NCBI GenBank assembly: GCA_949130495.1
Contig: OX422215.1
Span: 69,145,244-69,209,243, forward strand
Direction of reading: 5' to 3'
Length of the DNA stretch: 64,000 nucleotides
Origin: Sambucus nigra
Lineage: Eukaryota > Streptophyta > Magnoliopsida > Dipsacales > Adoxaceae
Part shown: in pieces, positions 12,836-24,639 of the stretch
How positions within the stretch are numbered: position 1 is the first letter of the stretch
Layout: every line of letters starts with the position of its first letter
Program-made: the position numbers and the translations under genes
The notes under the pieces: model-generated
The model's input: only the letters and a program-made list of their open reading frames with translations
Database searches by the model: none
Told to the model about the DNA's origin: nothing

Positions 12836-13135
12836 TATAAAATTAAGTTTGAGTGACACATGTACATAATTGAATTTTTTGTAAAATGTGGAGAGAGAGA
12901 GTGAAAATAACAAGGTAGAGAGAGAAGAGTTTAACAGGTTATTTTTATCTTTAAAATGTGGAAGAGACACTATATATCTAAATGGTCTCCTTCATATTTT
13001 GGATATTAATTAGTGTCACATCACCTTCACATTCGTTCTAGAGAGTAGCATTAGAGAGCTTTTTTTTAACTCAAACTTTATTAATCATATGTGGCATCAC
13101 ATATTCTCTCACTCCACATTAGCATTGGGGATAAT
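12822..13135. mobile_element. Second possible MITE with weak inverted ends
   Basis: The left end (CATCTCCAATG… then AAGTTTGAGT) and the right end (…ACTCAAACTTTATTAA, then ATTAGCATTGGGG) are partly inverted copies. The core is GA-rich (12893-12925). The arms are interrupted and imperfect, and the unit abuts the previous foldback. This is a lower-confidence call. Confidence 0.35.
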
Positions 13136-13629
13136 ATTATATTAGTATAGAAGTGAGAATAGGAATGAAAAGAAAAAGGTATTGATATTCATTGTTTTGC
13201 TTTTGTTTTTCTTTATTTTTTTACTACTTATTTTTGTAGAACCTACAGTTACAGACATATATTATTAATGATGAAATATTATCTCTTACTCTTTGGGTAG
13301 TATATAATTTTTCCTATTTGGAAGGTTCATGAAATTTTGTTAATGTGAAAAAGCAGTTTCTTGATTGCCATTTTGGTTACTTTTAGTGTAAAAATAATTG
13401 CAATATACACTTTTCCATTAGCAATATGTATTTCTGGGTATATTCCCTTTCATCCAATATATTTTCTTTAGAACCATGTATATTGAAAGGTAAGTTTTTA
13501 CCATATTGGGTGTTATCTATATGAAGTTATTGATGAATTTTATCATCTCATTTTGCAAAGTGACGTGGTTTTAATAACCTACGATGTGTTCATTTCATAT
13601 TAGCTAGCACTCAACTTATATGAGGTTTC
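13136..13629. other. AT-rich stretch, nothing recognised
   Basis: About 490 bp before the minus-strand Gypsy LTR. No frame, terminal repeat or internal match was seen. Confidence 0.5.
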
Positions 13630-16459
13630 TCTGACACCCCACCTATTTTAATCACAGGTGATCAATCCTTTATAAAAATACATGTTGGTCTCATTTGGTT
13701 CATTCCTACAATCACTGTAAAAAACAATTTAAATTGCTAATCGCTTATGTTAAATTAAGTTTGTGCCAAATTTTGTCTCTTCATTAACTTAACAACATGC
13801 AGAATAAAAAAATAACCAAACCATCCACAATATAATTATCTGAATCAATCACACAACAGATAGATAAATAAATAATACCGAATAAACCATCGTCTCCCAA
13901 AAGCAAAATTCAACTACGTCTGAAGTAATAAACTGAATCAAAAGTCTAATAAATAAAGTAAACTACTGAATAGTCTAAAGGGCAGTATACCCTAACAAAT
14001 ATTGTATACGATTCCTAAACTAGGAATGAATAACTGAAGCGTCTAGAGCAAATCCGAAAAGCCTTCAAAAGTGCTACAGCTACGCACCCCTGGACAAAAT
14101 CATCAAGTTGGGCGTCCCTGTGACTGAACACCTAAAATTGTTTTGGAAAATATTTTGACACAGGTCAGAGTCCAAGAAAAATATTTTGAAAATATTTAGC
14201 AAGCAATTAAAACGCCGCAATTTAAATATGCATGAACATTTTCCATATTTAAGCTGGTGTCGTACTCTCTTGAGATATAGCCCACCCCTCAACTAATGTG
14301 CACAACTATCACTTGACTCCTAACCCAACTAGTTACGCTACCCAACCTAACAAGCCTTGTTACACTTCTTTCTATCATGCTACTCTAACCCGAGTATTCC
14401 TTACTTTGATTTATAAGTTGTTCTACTCATTAAATTATTTAATCATTTCAACTTTACTTACTCATATAACGTTCACACTAGTTATATATGAAACACTACT
14501 TAATCATATAATGTTCACACTAGTTATGTATGAAATTCTAATTAATCATATAACCTTAAAATTAGTTATATCTGACATACATTCACAGTTTATGTATTCA
14601 TCCCGTATATAATTATTTACTCGTATTATATACGTACTAGTATACTACAACATTCACACACATGTTGTGTGTAATAACCATCCTCCCAAGTGATGACTCA
14701 CCGGATGCATTCTCTAAAATGATATCACCCCAGGTATACTCAATTCAACCCGGAAACCATAAGATGGTTCACTCACAACGAATTTGGTAATAAATCGTAA
14801 GCATAGTGGAGGCAGTCATAGTTCCCCGAGAGTGAAACCGAATCGTACCCAAAATGTCTCACCTCGAAAAGAAATTACACAAATAAATGCAGGACGCTAT
14901 ATCCTCGGGACTATACTCTCCCTACTTTCAATAGCCAACCTTCTATGATAGCACTAGAGGGGTATGTATTTATATAAACATCAATCACACCGATATTCAT
15001 AAAGAACAAAAGTGTGTGTATATATATATATATATATATACTTTTCATAATCTTGTATATATATAATTAAATTAAATCCGTCTAGCCCATGCCTAACTCT
15101 CGTAGCACTAGCCCATAATACCCGAGTCTATTTCCTGACTCTTATTTTATTTAATTTCACACCCATTAAATAATTTAACGTAGCTTCACTTGCTAAGATA
15201 CTCGGACTTAGTCAACCGGTCCGTATATAACCACTCAAAAATGAAATCCACTCAATTCGTCTCTTAAATAATCATACCATTATTCCACCATATGAATCAT
15301 TATAAGTATCCTTATACATCCCTAAGTATTAGATTCCATTTAATTACACTAATTAAATAAGCAGTGATCATATCCCAAAAGAATTTAGGGCCATAAATAA
15401 AAATAAGAAAAATCGACAAAAATAAGCCTTATTCCCCAACACCATTTTCCTCCATTATTAACCATCCAAGCTTTAAATCTTTAACCCAATCCTCAACCAA
15501 AACATACCCAATGATTGATACATGTTCCCAATAATTTTTAATCATCAATTAGATTATTAAACATTAACGATTCCTACTTTAATAAATTAATCCACGAATT
15601 TGGGTTTCTCTATTTCATTAAAACTCCTCATTCAATTCGACTCAAATTTAGATCCTAATATGATATGATAGTATATCATCAACAATTTAGCATTAATTTC
15701 ACATCTAATGCCTAAATCCCCCAAAACCAATTTTAACTCGTGACAACCCTCCCAAAAATGGATTTATCTACACCTACCATGATATGAACACGAGTTTTTG
15801 CAATAAAAAAATATAAGCAAGATAATCACTTGCCTTTCTATGTTCGTAGAGTCTGATTACACATTGTAAATGATGAATCCAAGGATCGAACTCTTCAATC
15901 TCCTTTGATTTTGACTCCTTAGACTTCTCAATTTTCTTCCTTCTTCCTCTCTCAAACTCTAAGGTTTTGATTATGTTTAGCTGCTGCCCAAAACTCTCTA
16001 ATATAGGCTTTATATCCCTAGTCCTTAAATTAGGCTAATGGACCAAGCCCAAATGAACCAAATACCCCGTGTAGGCTTGATTATGTCTAAAAAGGCCTTG
16101 GGATCCAATTACTACCCCCAAGTACACAATTTTGGCTATATTCACCAATTCGGAATCAACCATGACCTCGAAATCACCATCCGAGTCACTTTACAATAAC
16201 TTCCTATCTCGTACCCATATAGTCTACACGTGACTCCCAATTGAGATAAGACACTGCCACATCACTGTCACTCATTATGACGTAAAATAATCATTTACTA
16301 TTCACTTGGTAATTTTATTCCATAACTATTAACCATTATCTCGCCCGAATAATATTTTAATAAACAAATAATAATTAATTCTATTAAATTGTGGCACATG
16401 TGTAATTTAAAAATATCTGAATTAATTAAATCATAAATACTTAGAAATACGGGTTGTCA
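13630..16459 (-). mobile_element. 3' LTR of a minus-strand long-LTR Gypsy element
   Basis: The LTR 3' end lies at 13630 (TCTGACACCCCACC, compare TGTGACACCCCGCC at 54606). Its 5' end lies at about 16459 (…ATACGGGTTGTCA, compare TATTACA/GATACA ends elsewhere). Landmarks follow the family order: AATCACTGTAAAAAAC (13714), GGGCGTCCCTGTGACTG (14111), AATGTGCACA (14295), a TA run (15018-15040) and a segment near 16130 matching 59620. On the minus strand it follows a polypurine tract, so it is the 3' LTR of the element whose internal part lies to the right. It is about 2.8 kb long and has no coding frames. Confidence 0.8.
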
Positions 16460-16462
16460 CCG

Positions 16463-16475
16463 ACTCCCCCCTTAC
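16463..16475 (-). promoter_or_regulatory. Polypurine tract (second-strand primer site) of the Gypsy element
   Basis: On the minus strand, CGAAATTCC is followed by AAGGGGGGAGTCGG and then the LTR start. This is the arrangement seen at 59236-59268 and typical of plant Ty3/Gypsy elements (GACGAAATTC … GGGGGGA … TG). Confidence 0.8.
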
Positions 16476-17938
16476 AAAGGAATTTCGCCTTCTAAATTTG
16501 GATAAGCCTGGTACTAGAAGCTTCGGATATAACTTTGCACAACACGTGTCTCTTCGTAAAGTCTAAATCGTCATGTTGTTCTCGCTATATATCTACTAAC
16601 GGTATCCTTCAGTCTGACGATCTATACCCTACCATTCAATTTAGTGACCAATCCGCTTTAGTCACCTTATACCAAAATACTCCATCATTTTATATACCAT
16701 TACTCCTTGGCGACTACACAACACTTTACAATTTCATCCAATATTTTCCCCTACGATAAGCCTATCTACTAACGACAAAAGTATTCTCTCTACTGGGGAA
16801 ATCCCCAATATCCCCATGTGCCAACTCCCTTAGCTTATTCATTCTTATGTTACACATACATTTCTTCATCTTTTGATTTTGGACTATACTAACAATCCAA
16901 CTAACTAGGGTGCCCATACGCCCTACGCATAACTGCAGGAATACTTCCAGGTTCCTACTAGCCTTAAATCATAAAAATAAATCTCAAATCACGATTTTAA
17001 CCACACATCCGTGCAACAACTAGTGTACTAGATCCATGTTCTCAAGACCACACATATCCCAAGTTTTGACGTTCTCTAAGGTTCATGTGTGGGATGTATC
17101 GCAAGAGAAAATTAAGCAAGGAACCCTTATGATACACTACTTCCTTGCATTGTAGATCATCAAGATCTGTGGGTCCAAAGCATATAATTAAGATACCTCA
17201 AATACTGTCCCCCGACACATAAGTCAAATCGTCCATGCCCATGTCTCTCAAGACGTCATATGATACAATGCTCTCACTATCACTAAGTTCCCAGTGCTTA
17301 AAAATAACGAGATAAATATTTTTGCTTAACGGTAAACCCGATATATCCTGAATCACATCAGTAAAAGTCCCTACACACCAGGATCACATGTACCGAGATA
17401 ATTATACTCTTCGAAGTCTCCTTTACAACACATATACTAATTATGTATATACCGACTCGACCCTCTTTTCAGTGATACCGTGAAAAGAAATACATCATAT
17501 CTTGGGACAACGAATATGATAGTCTTACTATAATTGTCCACTAGCGTTCAAACCCTTGCTAACCCGCCCCTACTCAGAATTATAATAAACCCTACTTTCA
17601 TAACTCTCAAAAGTACTAGCACACAATATAAAAATCCTCTTAGTTCCCAAACCCTCTCCCCTACAGGAGGTACCAAAGAGCCCCGCTACCCAACGGTAAA
17701 TATATTCATAATAAGGTTGATACCGCCATTGCACCCACTAAACCCAACTCACACACGAATTTTAGTGTTACAATTCGTATTGTGATGCATCAATGTCATC
17801 CGAAATATACCTCATACTCATAGTGATAAAATAATAATTTTTTTACCTCTATTTTCCATCTGCCTTGCCTGGTCGACGGGTTCTTGAGCATAATTCTCGT
17901 CTCGAAACTGACCCCTAATTTGCTTCAATGGTTGTACA
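16476..17938 (-). mobile_element. Degenerate internal region of the long-LTR Gypsy, left of the CACTA insertion
   Basis: About 1.46 kb lies between the PPT and the CACTA element. No RT, RNase H or integrase motif can be read on either strand. The part adjoining the CACTA element (minus strand, about 17850-17938) continues a gag-like frame that resumes at 24864. So either most of pol was lost, or this is a non-autonomous derivative. It shares a roughly 90-bp block (about 17080-17165) with 57205-57265 and 63138-63195. The small plus-strand frames (16535, 17534) have no recognisable product. Confidence 0.6.
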
Positions 17939-17957
17939 CACTACACCAAATCTGCCT

Positions 17958-18018
17958 AATTGTCACGGTCATTGACCTTGACAAGTTCAACTTGTCAAGG
18001 TCAATGACCGTGACAATT
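17958..18018. repeat. Perfect 61-bp palindrome in the CACTA subterminal region
   Basis: Thirty-base arms (17958-17987 and 17989-18018) are exact reverse complements around a single central C. The arm begins AATTGTCACGGTCATTGACC. It starts 19 bp inside the element end and is built from two inverted subterminal words. Confidence 0.95.
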
Positions 18019-18251
18019 CGGGGCGAGACAACTTTTTTTGTCACGGACGTGTCACGGTCATTGACCTTAACAAGTTCATTAGAATTATCACGGTCGTGTC
18101 ACAGGCCATGACAGTGACAAGTTTAGTCACAGTTAATAACCGTGACAAACCCTTGACCCTTTTTAAAAAATTGTCATGGTCATTGACCGTGACAAGTCCG
18201 TGACAACCTTATTTGTCAAGGACTTGTCACGGTCAATGACCGTGACAATTC
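18019..18251. repeat. Further CACTA subterminal repeats, left end
   Basis: Several TGTCACGGTCATTGACC-type words in both orientations lie at about 18040-18075, 18090-18125 and 18172-18251. The last group forms a second inverted pair (18172-18199 and 18225-18251). Confidence 0.85.
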
Positions 18252-18798
18252 TGGGCAGAATTTTAAAAAAATCTACTGGGCAGTATGGCCACTGCAACTG
18301 CCCAGCAGTATATTTGTACCTATTATATCAACGTTGTACCTATTCAAAAATCATATATCCAAATAAACTAAAGATAATGAAAATATACATTCAAAATATA
18401 AACTAGTTAAGAAGAAATAACCTCACCATCAATTATCTCAAATCTACAAACTATTTAGCTGGAAAAGAGATTTTGTACCGCGACACTCAGGGACACCTCC
18501 TTATCCTTCCCTTCTCGTCCGAAGAGCCACATAAGTATCGAGCATATGTGGCCTACCCTCAGGGCCACTCCCTGTCCCCTGAAATAAAATAAAATAAAAT
18601 TAGTATCCCCCCCGCAAATATAGATAAATATAAATCGAAATTGAAATCAAAATTGAAATTGACATATAAATATAAATACATTACCTATAGTGTCACCCAA
18701 ACAGCTAACTTGAGCTCATATGGCACCTCCTTCTAACTAATGTACCCCGAGCAATCGTGTCAAATATAATTCCCTTCATATCTGAACAATAAGAAATT
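18252..18798. other. Non-coding 3' part of the CACTA element
   Basis: About 550 bp without recognised coding or repeats, apart from a short AAAT run near 18582. It lies downstream of the transposase frames, which are on the minus strand. Confidence 0.5.
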
Positions 18799-19020
18799 CC
18801 ATAATCCTATGGAGTTATGCGCTGCAAATTCCTTCCAACCGTTATGTAGCCAAAAATCGGCAGTTGAAGTTGTCAGTTCCATCTTCCAATGGTCTCCCAT
18901 GTTTTGCTAGAGGTTCCAAGTGGTGTGGTACGGAAAGTGGAATTGACAACTTCAACTGGTGATGTTTGGCTACATAACGGTTGGGAAGAATTTGCAGAGC
19001 ATAACTCCATAGGATTATGG
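18799..19020. repeat. Long inverted repeat inside the CACTA element
   Basis: Arms of 89 bp (18799-18887 and 18932-19020) are reverse complements with about 9 mismatches, separated by 44 bp. A transcript across it would form a long hairpin. The segment just to the right (about 19038-19085, GATTCAGTCTCCTCTCCAC) is a diverged second copy of 21275-21325 in the transposase gene. The region is therefore partly derived from duplicated element sequence. Confidence 0.9.
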
Positions 19021-19281
19021 CAATTCTTAGCGTTTAGATAGACAAAGAGATTCAGTCTCCTCTCCACAAATAGGACACTCCAAATAACTATGCACTAATC
19101 ACCTATTAAAGGTAAGAAGCGTATATTCATGGATTAGTATAAACAAAACTTAGATGTAGTTGGAATATTTATGTATTAATCTCCTCTCCACACACGCACA
19201 CTACACAAGAGTGAAAATGATAAAGTGCAAATCAATTAAAAGCATTAAAAATGGATGTTTCGATAAAAATTGAAATATTTA

Positions 19282-19815
19282 TTACAAATTGAAAAATTGT
19301 TTCAAATTCGGGTTATCATAAAAAATGGATTGATAGTCGGTGGGAGCAGCCAAGTCATACACATTACTATTTAGACGCCTTGGAGCATGTTGGACAATTG
19401 ACCATGGCTCGTTGTTGATATACTTCGAATAAAACACTTGCTTAACCTTTTGAAATGCACAAACAAACGGCTCATTGCTCATGTGGTCGTTGCTCTTCAA
19501 CTTGGACAAGTCAACCATGATCAAATTGGTGACAAGATCAACTTTACAAGCATTTTTATCCTCAACTCTTACCCAGTCACGGTAAAATACAACCTCTTTG
19601 AAGCTTATATAATCCAATTCAAATATATTTTGGATTACACCATAGTAAGTCATTTCAGCTTCAACTAGGTTTTTATGTTTTGCGCTCGCTCGAAAGATAG
19701 TAAGAGCCTTGTATGAAATTCCCGAGTTCTGTACATTTGTACTTTCCTCGTACACTTTAGCGCCGAAAATGTAACCGTTCAATTGATACTTTTTGTACTC
19801 TTGTACCACGAACAA
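19282..19815 (-). pseudogene. DUF4216-like C-terminal domain of the CACTA TNPD gene
   Basis: A 177-residue open frame has the look of the DUF4216 domain found at the C-terminus of plant CACTA TNPD proteins. It has YGVIQNIFELDY, then the VFYRDWVRV block (family pattern: a Y-G-x-I segment followed by F-x-C-x-W), and a downstream VDLSKL segment followed by FVCAFQKVKQVFYS, which suggests the usual 'F..A.Q..QVFYV.D' motif. It is the longest undisturbed piece of the gene. It lies downstream of the TNPD core in the expected order. Its own start codon is arbitrary, because the frame was once continuous with upstream exons. Confidence 0.7.
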
Positions 19816-20170
19816 GGGTCCAGTGGCAATAGGAGCTGAGAATATAGATGAATTAATTATATTAGTAGTAAAATTTGAGTGTAATGTAACGTTATATAAC
19901 GACTATTTTCATTATAATTACCTCTTGTATCAACCACAGCCTAAATTCGTTGTCTGATTGTACCATTGTTTTTTGTCTTTTATTGTTCTCACAGGCTTCA
20001 TATTTTCTACATATTACAAAATTAATCATGTATAAAATAATCTAAAATAATGTTAAACTTAATAATAATTGAAACTTACTTTTTCCATTCTTCGACATCT
20101 TCATGTGTGTCAAATAGATAACGAACCACTTGTTCATGTTGCAAACTCGTTAATTTCACTCGTTTTCCCA

Positions 20171-20353
20171 TCACATGACCACCATCATTGACGAATTCAT
20201 CAGTGTCACAACGCTAGTCGAGTGAGGCATATATTCCCGAGTATATATTGATGACTCCACAAAGATGTATTCCTGTGCAATTGATCCTTCAATGTATCGC
20301 GTATTCTTAACGTAATCTTTAAAAACTTTCATCAATCTTTCAAATGGATACAT
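20171..20353 (-). pseudogene. Linker piece of the CACTA TNPD gene
   Basis: A short frame (60 residues: YPFERLMKVFKDYVKN at its start, then IEGSIAQEYIFVE) resembles the 'MYPFER.M..LK.YVRN…PEGSIAE.Y…E' segment that follows DUF4218 in plant TNPD proteins. It sits between the DUF4218-like (20419-20814) and DUF4216-like (19282-19815) parts, in the correct order on the minus strand, and is separated from them by stops. Confidence 0.75.
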
Positions 20354-20418
20354 CTACCGATATCTAACTGTACCACAAAGAAGTGCCTCGTCACATAGGT
20401 GTACCAACAAGTGCACAC

Positions 20419-20814
20419 TTATGTCAAAGAATGCTGGGGGAAGTACTTCTCCAATACACAAATCGCTTCGATCACAGCCAATTTTTCGGCCACTATGTGT
20501 TCTCGATTCACTACCTTCTCACACAAGAGGGAGAAGGTAATACTAATTTTCATAATAGCCCTATGCAAATCCTTGTGCTTGGAGAAACGGTGCTTAAACA
20601 ATAGGGGAACCAGTTGCATGATCACATGCCAATCGTGGGACTTACACTTATGTAAATCATGAGTAGCATAATTCACAATTCTTTGCAAGTTGGACGAAAA
20701 AGTAGATGGGCCCTTCAAATTATATATTGTGTCTAGAATGACCTTCCTTTCTCCACTCGTCAAAGTAAACGCACTAGGGGGAATTATTGTCCTTCCCCTA
20801 CTATCTTCTTTCAA
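20419..20814 (-). pseudogene. DUF4218-like part of the CACTA TNPD gene
   Basis: A 131-residue frame includes PPSAFTLTSGERKVILDTI, then HDLHKCKSHDWHVIMQ, a LLCEKVVN segment and LEKYFPQ near the end. This matches the TNPD pattern 'KSHDCHVLMQ…LP…F…LC…V…L……CLLEK.FPPSF' that leads into DUF4218. It is the continuation of 20821-21090, separated by a stop or frame slip. It supports the view that the transposase was once full length. Confidence 0.85.
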
Positions 20815-22618
20815 CCATAGTTATGGTTTAAGTTTTAACGATTTAAGGTCTTTTCGTGCATTTTCTCCATCCTTCGAATGACTCCCCCCAAGGCAAGTTC
20901 CCACAATATGTTCAACGAAGTTCTTCTCTGCATGCATCACATCCAATACATGGCGCACCGGGTTATTCTTCCAAAAAGGCAAGTAAAATAAAATTGACCT
21001 CTGAGACCATGCCTTTCTTATCTCAGTTTCATTCCCAGTTAGGGTTTTCTTATGCTTGACTTTCTTAAATTTGGGATTCTTACCTGGCATATTAGGGCGA
21101 CATTCAGAAGATTTACTTTCAATTTATGAACCCGAAAGTTGTCTCGGAGGTAGCCTATGTTCAACTCCGCCCAATAAAAAATTGGAACCTTTCTCAGATT
21201 TGAAACTATAAGCCAGGGGTAAAAACCACCTATGGCAATGGCATACATTTTTTGAACTAATGGATAAATGAAGGGATTCAGTCTCCTCTCCACAAATAGG
21301 ACACCCTAAATAACCATGTACTACACAACCGGATAATATCCCATAAGCTGGAAAATCATGAATTTCCCACATCAACATAGCTTTCACGTAAACTCTTATT
21401 TTTTAAAAGAGTCAAATGATTGTATACCCTCTTCCCACAACTCATTTAATTCTTCTACCAAAGGATCCAAGTATACATCGATTTCATCACTTGGTTCCTT
21501 TGGCTCAGGTATCAATAAAGGCACTATTGAAAATTCAGGTCTCATACAATGTGAAGGAGGCAGGTTGAGTGGGGCTACGTTCACTGGTCATACACTCTGA
21601 TTGGTGATTATATTTCCAAATGGATATAAACCATCTATTGATATATCCAAATGAATGTTGCGCTGTTCTCGAGCAAAATCTAGATACTCATAATTCATCC
21701 TCCTCCAAGCTATAGAATTAATAGGATGACGCACGATATTACCCCCTACTTCTGCCCTAGCATGCCAAGTCATTGCCTATTTTATCCATGGTACTGTGAA
21801 AAATTACTTTAATTTAGGCCCAACGGGAAAATATTTCAACACTTTTTGAGGCACTTTTGAGCTTGTGCCTTCCTTAATAGTAGATTGGACATATCTAGGT
21901 TCATCGCATACCAGACAACGATCGAGATTTTCATACTCCTTTCGGTATAGTATGCAGTCATACACACAAGCATGAATCGATGTATACTTCATTCCCAAAC
22001 CTTTCAAACTGTTCTTCATAACATGATAGCTATTTGGAAGTGTATTCACCTTGGGTAATAAGCCCTTCACCCATTTCAGAATTCATGCACGATATTGCCA
22101 GACAAACCGTACTACGTCTTCAAACTGTGCAAACCAACCATGTCATGTAAAGTTGTTTGATCTTTCTCACAACTAGAGTATAACGGTTGGGAAGCCTTAA
22201 AATTTAAACTTTGATAGTCATCGTCAAGTTTTATCGTGTTATCTTCACGAGAACTTGAATATTCTACATCATCAGTAACCTCATTCTCCTATGCTTCATA
22301 AACTCCGTACGCATCATCAACTAAATCATGTAACATATTATGATCTACGTCGTCCCCTTCTACATCTATTCTACTTGTTGATGGTTGTTGTGAAGGTTGG
22401 TCGGGGACAAAAGGAACTTTCAATTCACCGTGAAAACTCCAAAATCGATAACTATCTTGCATACCCGATCTTAACAAATGTAGTTCAACTGTTTTCCACT
22501 CAAACACCTTACCATTCTTACGCCTAGAAAACGGACACGCAAACTCTTCATCATTATGACACTCTTTTCATATTTCACAAATCCATTAGCACCTCTGCGA
22601 AACACATCCCCCATTCTA

Positions 22619-23049
22619 TTAGTCTCACGCTGTTCTAAAAAACCCGCCTAGGCTCCGCCTAGGCACGCCTAGGCTTGAGGCTTGGGAGAAACGCCCCGCC
22701 TTATGATTTTGACGCCTTATGCTTGGTGAAACCCTTAAGGCGTACTTTTTCTCTAAAAACAACAATGCTTTAGTGAAACGATATCATCTTTTAAAGATTT
22801 TTTTGCAAACCGGACCATTATCTCATAAAAAATAATCAAATAATATTTTTATTTGCAAATATTCAGACATATTTTTATGATATGTACAATTTTAGTATTT
22901 TAATAGCCTTGTTATGGTTAAAAAATATTAAAATATATTAAAAAGACCTAAACGCCTTTTCACGCCAAGGCCCGCCTAGGCTTCTAAGGCTTAAGGCTTG
23001 GCCTCCACACCTCGATCACGCCCCGCGTTTTTTAGAACCTTAGTCTCAC
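22619..23049. repeat. 10-bp target-site duplication around the MITE
   Basis: TTAGTCTCAC occurs at 22619-22628 and again at 23040-23049. A TSD of 9-10 bp is characteristic of Mutator-like elements. Confidence 0.85.
22629..23039. mobile_element. MULE-type MITE inside the CACTA transposase gene
   Basis: A 411-bp non-coding unit has ends GTTCTAAAAAACCCGCC (22632) and, inverted at the right, GGTTCTAAAAAACGCGG. Inside each end are several direct GCCTAGGC-type words (22647-22675 and 22972-22992). With the 10-bp TSD, this fits a Mutator-like MITE. It must be younger than the CACTA insertion's coding sequence, because it splits the transposase N-terminal segment. Confidence 0.85.
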
Positions 23050-23303
23050 CCATCCACTCTTTGTATTTCGGATATCCCATCACAGCTATCACAACTAAAC
23101 ACCTATTAAAGGTAAACAAAACTTAGATTTATAGTATGTTTTATTTAATTATCCCATCATTTAATTATCCTATTAAAGGGTGAGTGGTCCTATCCCATTC
23201 AAGACCGCATTTTTCTGTAATATACTTAACAACTCATGCACATTGTTATGATTTGAAAAAAATTCGACAGCATATCCCCGTAGTTCTCCAAGTACACGAC
23301 GTA

Positions 23304-23365
23304 GATTGGCAGGTGTGAGTGTTATTTCAATTAATCAATTGAAATAAGAGTCACACTTGTCAATC
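23304..23365. repeat. Short hairpin in the CACTA 5' region
   Basis: Arms of 29 bp (23304-23332 and 23337-23365) pair with 4 mismatches around a 4-nt loop (AATC). It is upstream of the transposase frames, which are on the minus strand. A role as a small-RNA precursor is only a possibility. Confidence 0.85.
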
Positions 23366-24115
23366 TAGTATGTACCCAGCGAACATTAAGATACGACTGC
23401 AGAACTTCCTCCAAAAGTAACAACTTTAAGCCACTAAGAATATTATACAGAAATTATACAGTCTCAAACTGTCCAAACGGGACAATTCGAGAGATCTCAT
23501 TACAGGGGTAATGACTCTCGAACGGGTCTAAGGGCTATTGAATGTGTACGCATAAGAACTAAAAGGCTAGTATCTATGCGCACTATATTTAATTTCAAGT
23601 ATGTTTCATTTAATTATCATACTATATATATATTGTTCGATATACAAAGTAATTTTATAAAAAAAGTTGAAAAATCGCACCCCCATGTGGACAATAATCC
23701 AGTGGTCATGCCACTTTTAAAACTAACCAACCAAACATTTACTAAACAAAATTATCCAACAGCAATGTCAAATACAAATGTGTATCCCGTACTCCTTCTA
23801 ATCCATCTACTCAATTAATTCATTTCATCAATTAAACTAACAATTAACGTATACAATTATTAATTTACTAATTTACACTGAGGGGCAATCCTACTTTCAT
23901 ATGAAATGGGCACTAATTATTAATTTACTTTCATCTAAAACTGTTTCATTTATTAATTATATTTTAGTGGATGTAATTATAGAATCTATGGATGGATTCA
24001 ATTTAATCTTACTATGTGAATGTTTTTATCTACAATGAGTTAACCTTGAAACAATATATATTATCTCATAGAATCATAAAAACACGATATTAAGAGAATT
24101 ACAATGGTACCTTGC
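23366..24115. other. Upstream non-coding region of the CACTA element
   Basis: About 750 bp between the transposase gene start and the CA-rich array. It is AT-rich. No further repeat or convincing coding was seen; the frame at 23576-23818 has no recognisable product. Confidence 0.5.
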
Positions 24116-24546
24116 CTTACCCCCCCTCCCCACCCCCACCCACCACACACACACACACATAACAACCCGCCACCCTTCCCCACCCCCACCAACCACACAT
24201 ATACACACACACACAATAGCCCCCGTGCCCCACCCCCTACCCCACCGTGCCACCCTCCCTACCCACCCCCACCCCCACCCACCACATACACACACACAAC
24301 AGCCTCCCACCCTGCCCCACCCCCTCCACACCCCCACCCACCACACATATACACACACACAGAACAACCCCCCTGCCCCACCCCTACCCCCACCCTGCCC
24401 CCTTCCCTACCCACTCCCACCCCCACCCACCACATACACACACACAACATCCTCCCACCCCCTCCACACCCCCCACCCACCACACATATACACACACACA
24501 CAACAACCACCCTGCCCCACCCCCCACACATGCACATATACACACA

Positions 24547-24549
<3 letters not shown>
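24116..24549. repeat. C/CA-rich minisatellite near the CACTA right end
   Basis: An array of CCCCACCC and ACACACAC blocks shows a higher-order period of about 140-150 bp. The word CCACACATATACACAC recurs near 24187, 24336 and 24475, alternating with CCACATACACAC near 24278 and 24425. One strand is almost pyrimidine/CA only. The long Pro/His-rich and Gly/Val/Cys-rich frames across it are products of the repeat. Confidence 0.9.

Positions 24550-24639
<90 letters not shown>

Larger units (their letters stand above)
20821..23100 (-). pseudogene. CACTA transposase TNPD core (Transposase_21), broken
   Basis: Several overlapping minus-strand frames together give the TNPD order. First comes an N-terminal transposase-associated segment (about 23095-22520; the MITE at 22629-23039 splits it after a YKEWMGE-like stretch). 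Next is KNSLKGLGMKYTSIHAC followed by NDC-like YDCILY and a CLVCDEPRY knuckle (22070-21804). Then comes MTWHARA (21773), an ISIDGLYPFGN segment, WEIHDFPAYGILSG plus LGCPICGEETE (21387-21310), and finally PVRHVLDVMHAEKNFVEHI (about 20940), which corresponds to the family's NLDVMHIEKNVCDNI box. In family knowledge TNPD is the catalytic transposase that cuts at the CACTA ends. Multiple stops and frame changes mean no single product can be made. Confidence 0.85.

Noticed and set aside
14298..14612. 104-codon frame with internal repeats (NHI.FTLV.YE)
   Set aside because: It falls inside the minus-strand LTR at 13630-16459, and the repeats are local AT-rich duplications; no coding support.
19438..19668. 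Plus-strand 76-codon frame in the CACTA element
   Set aside because: Antisense shadow of the DUF4216-like frame at 19282-19815.
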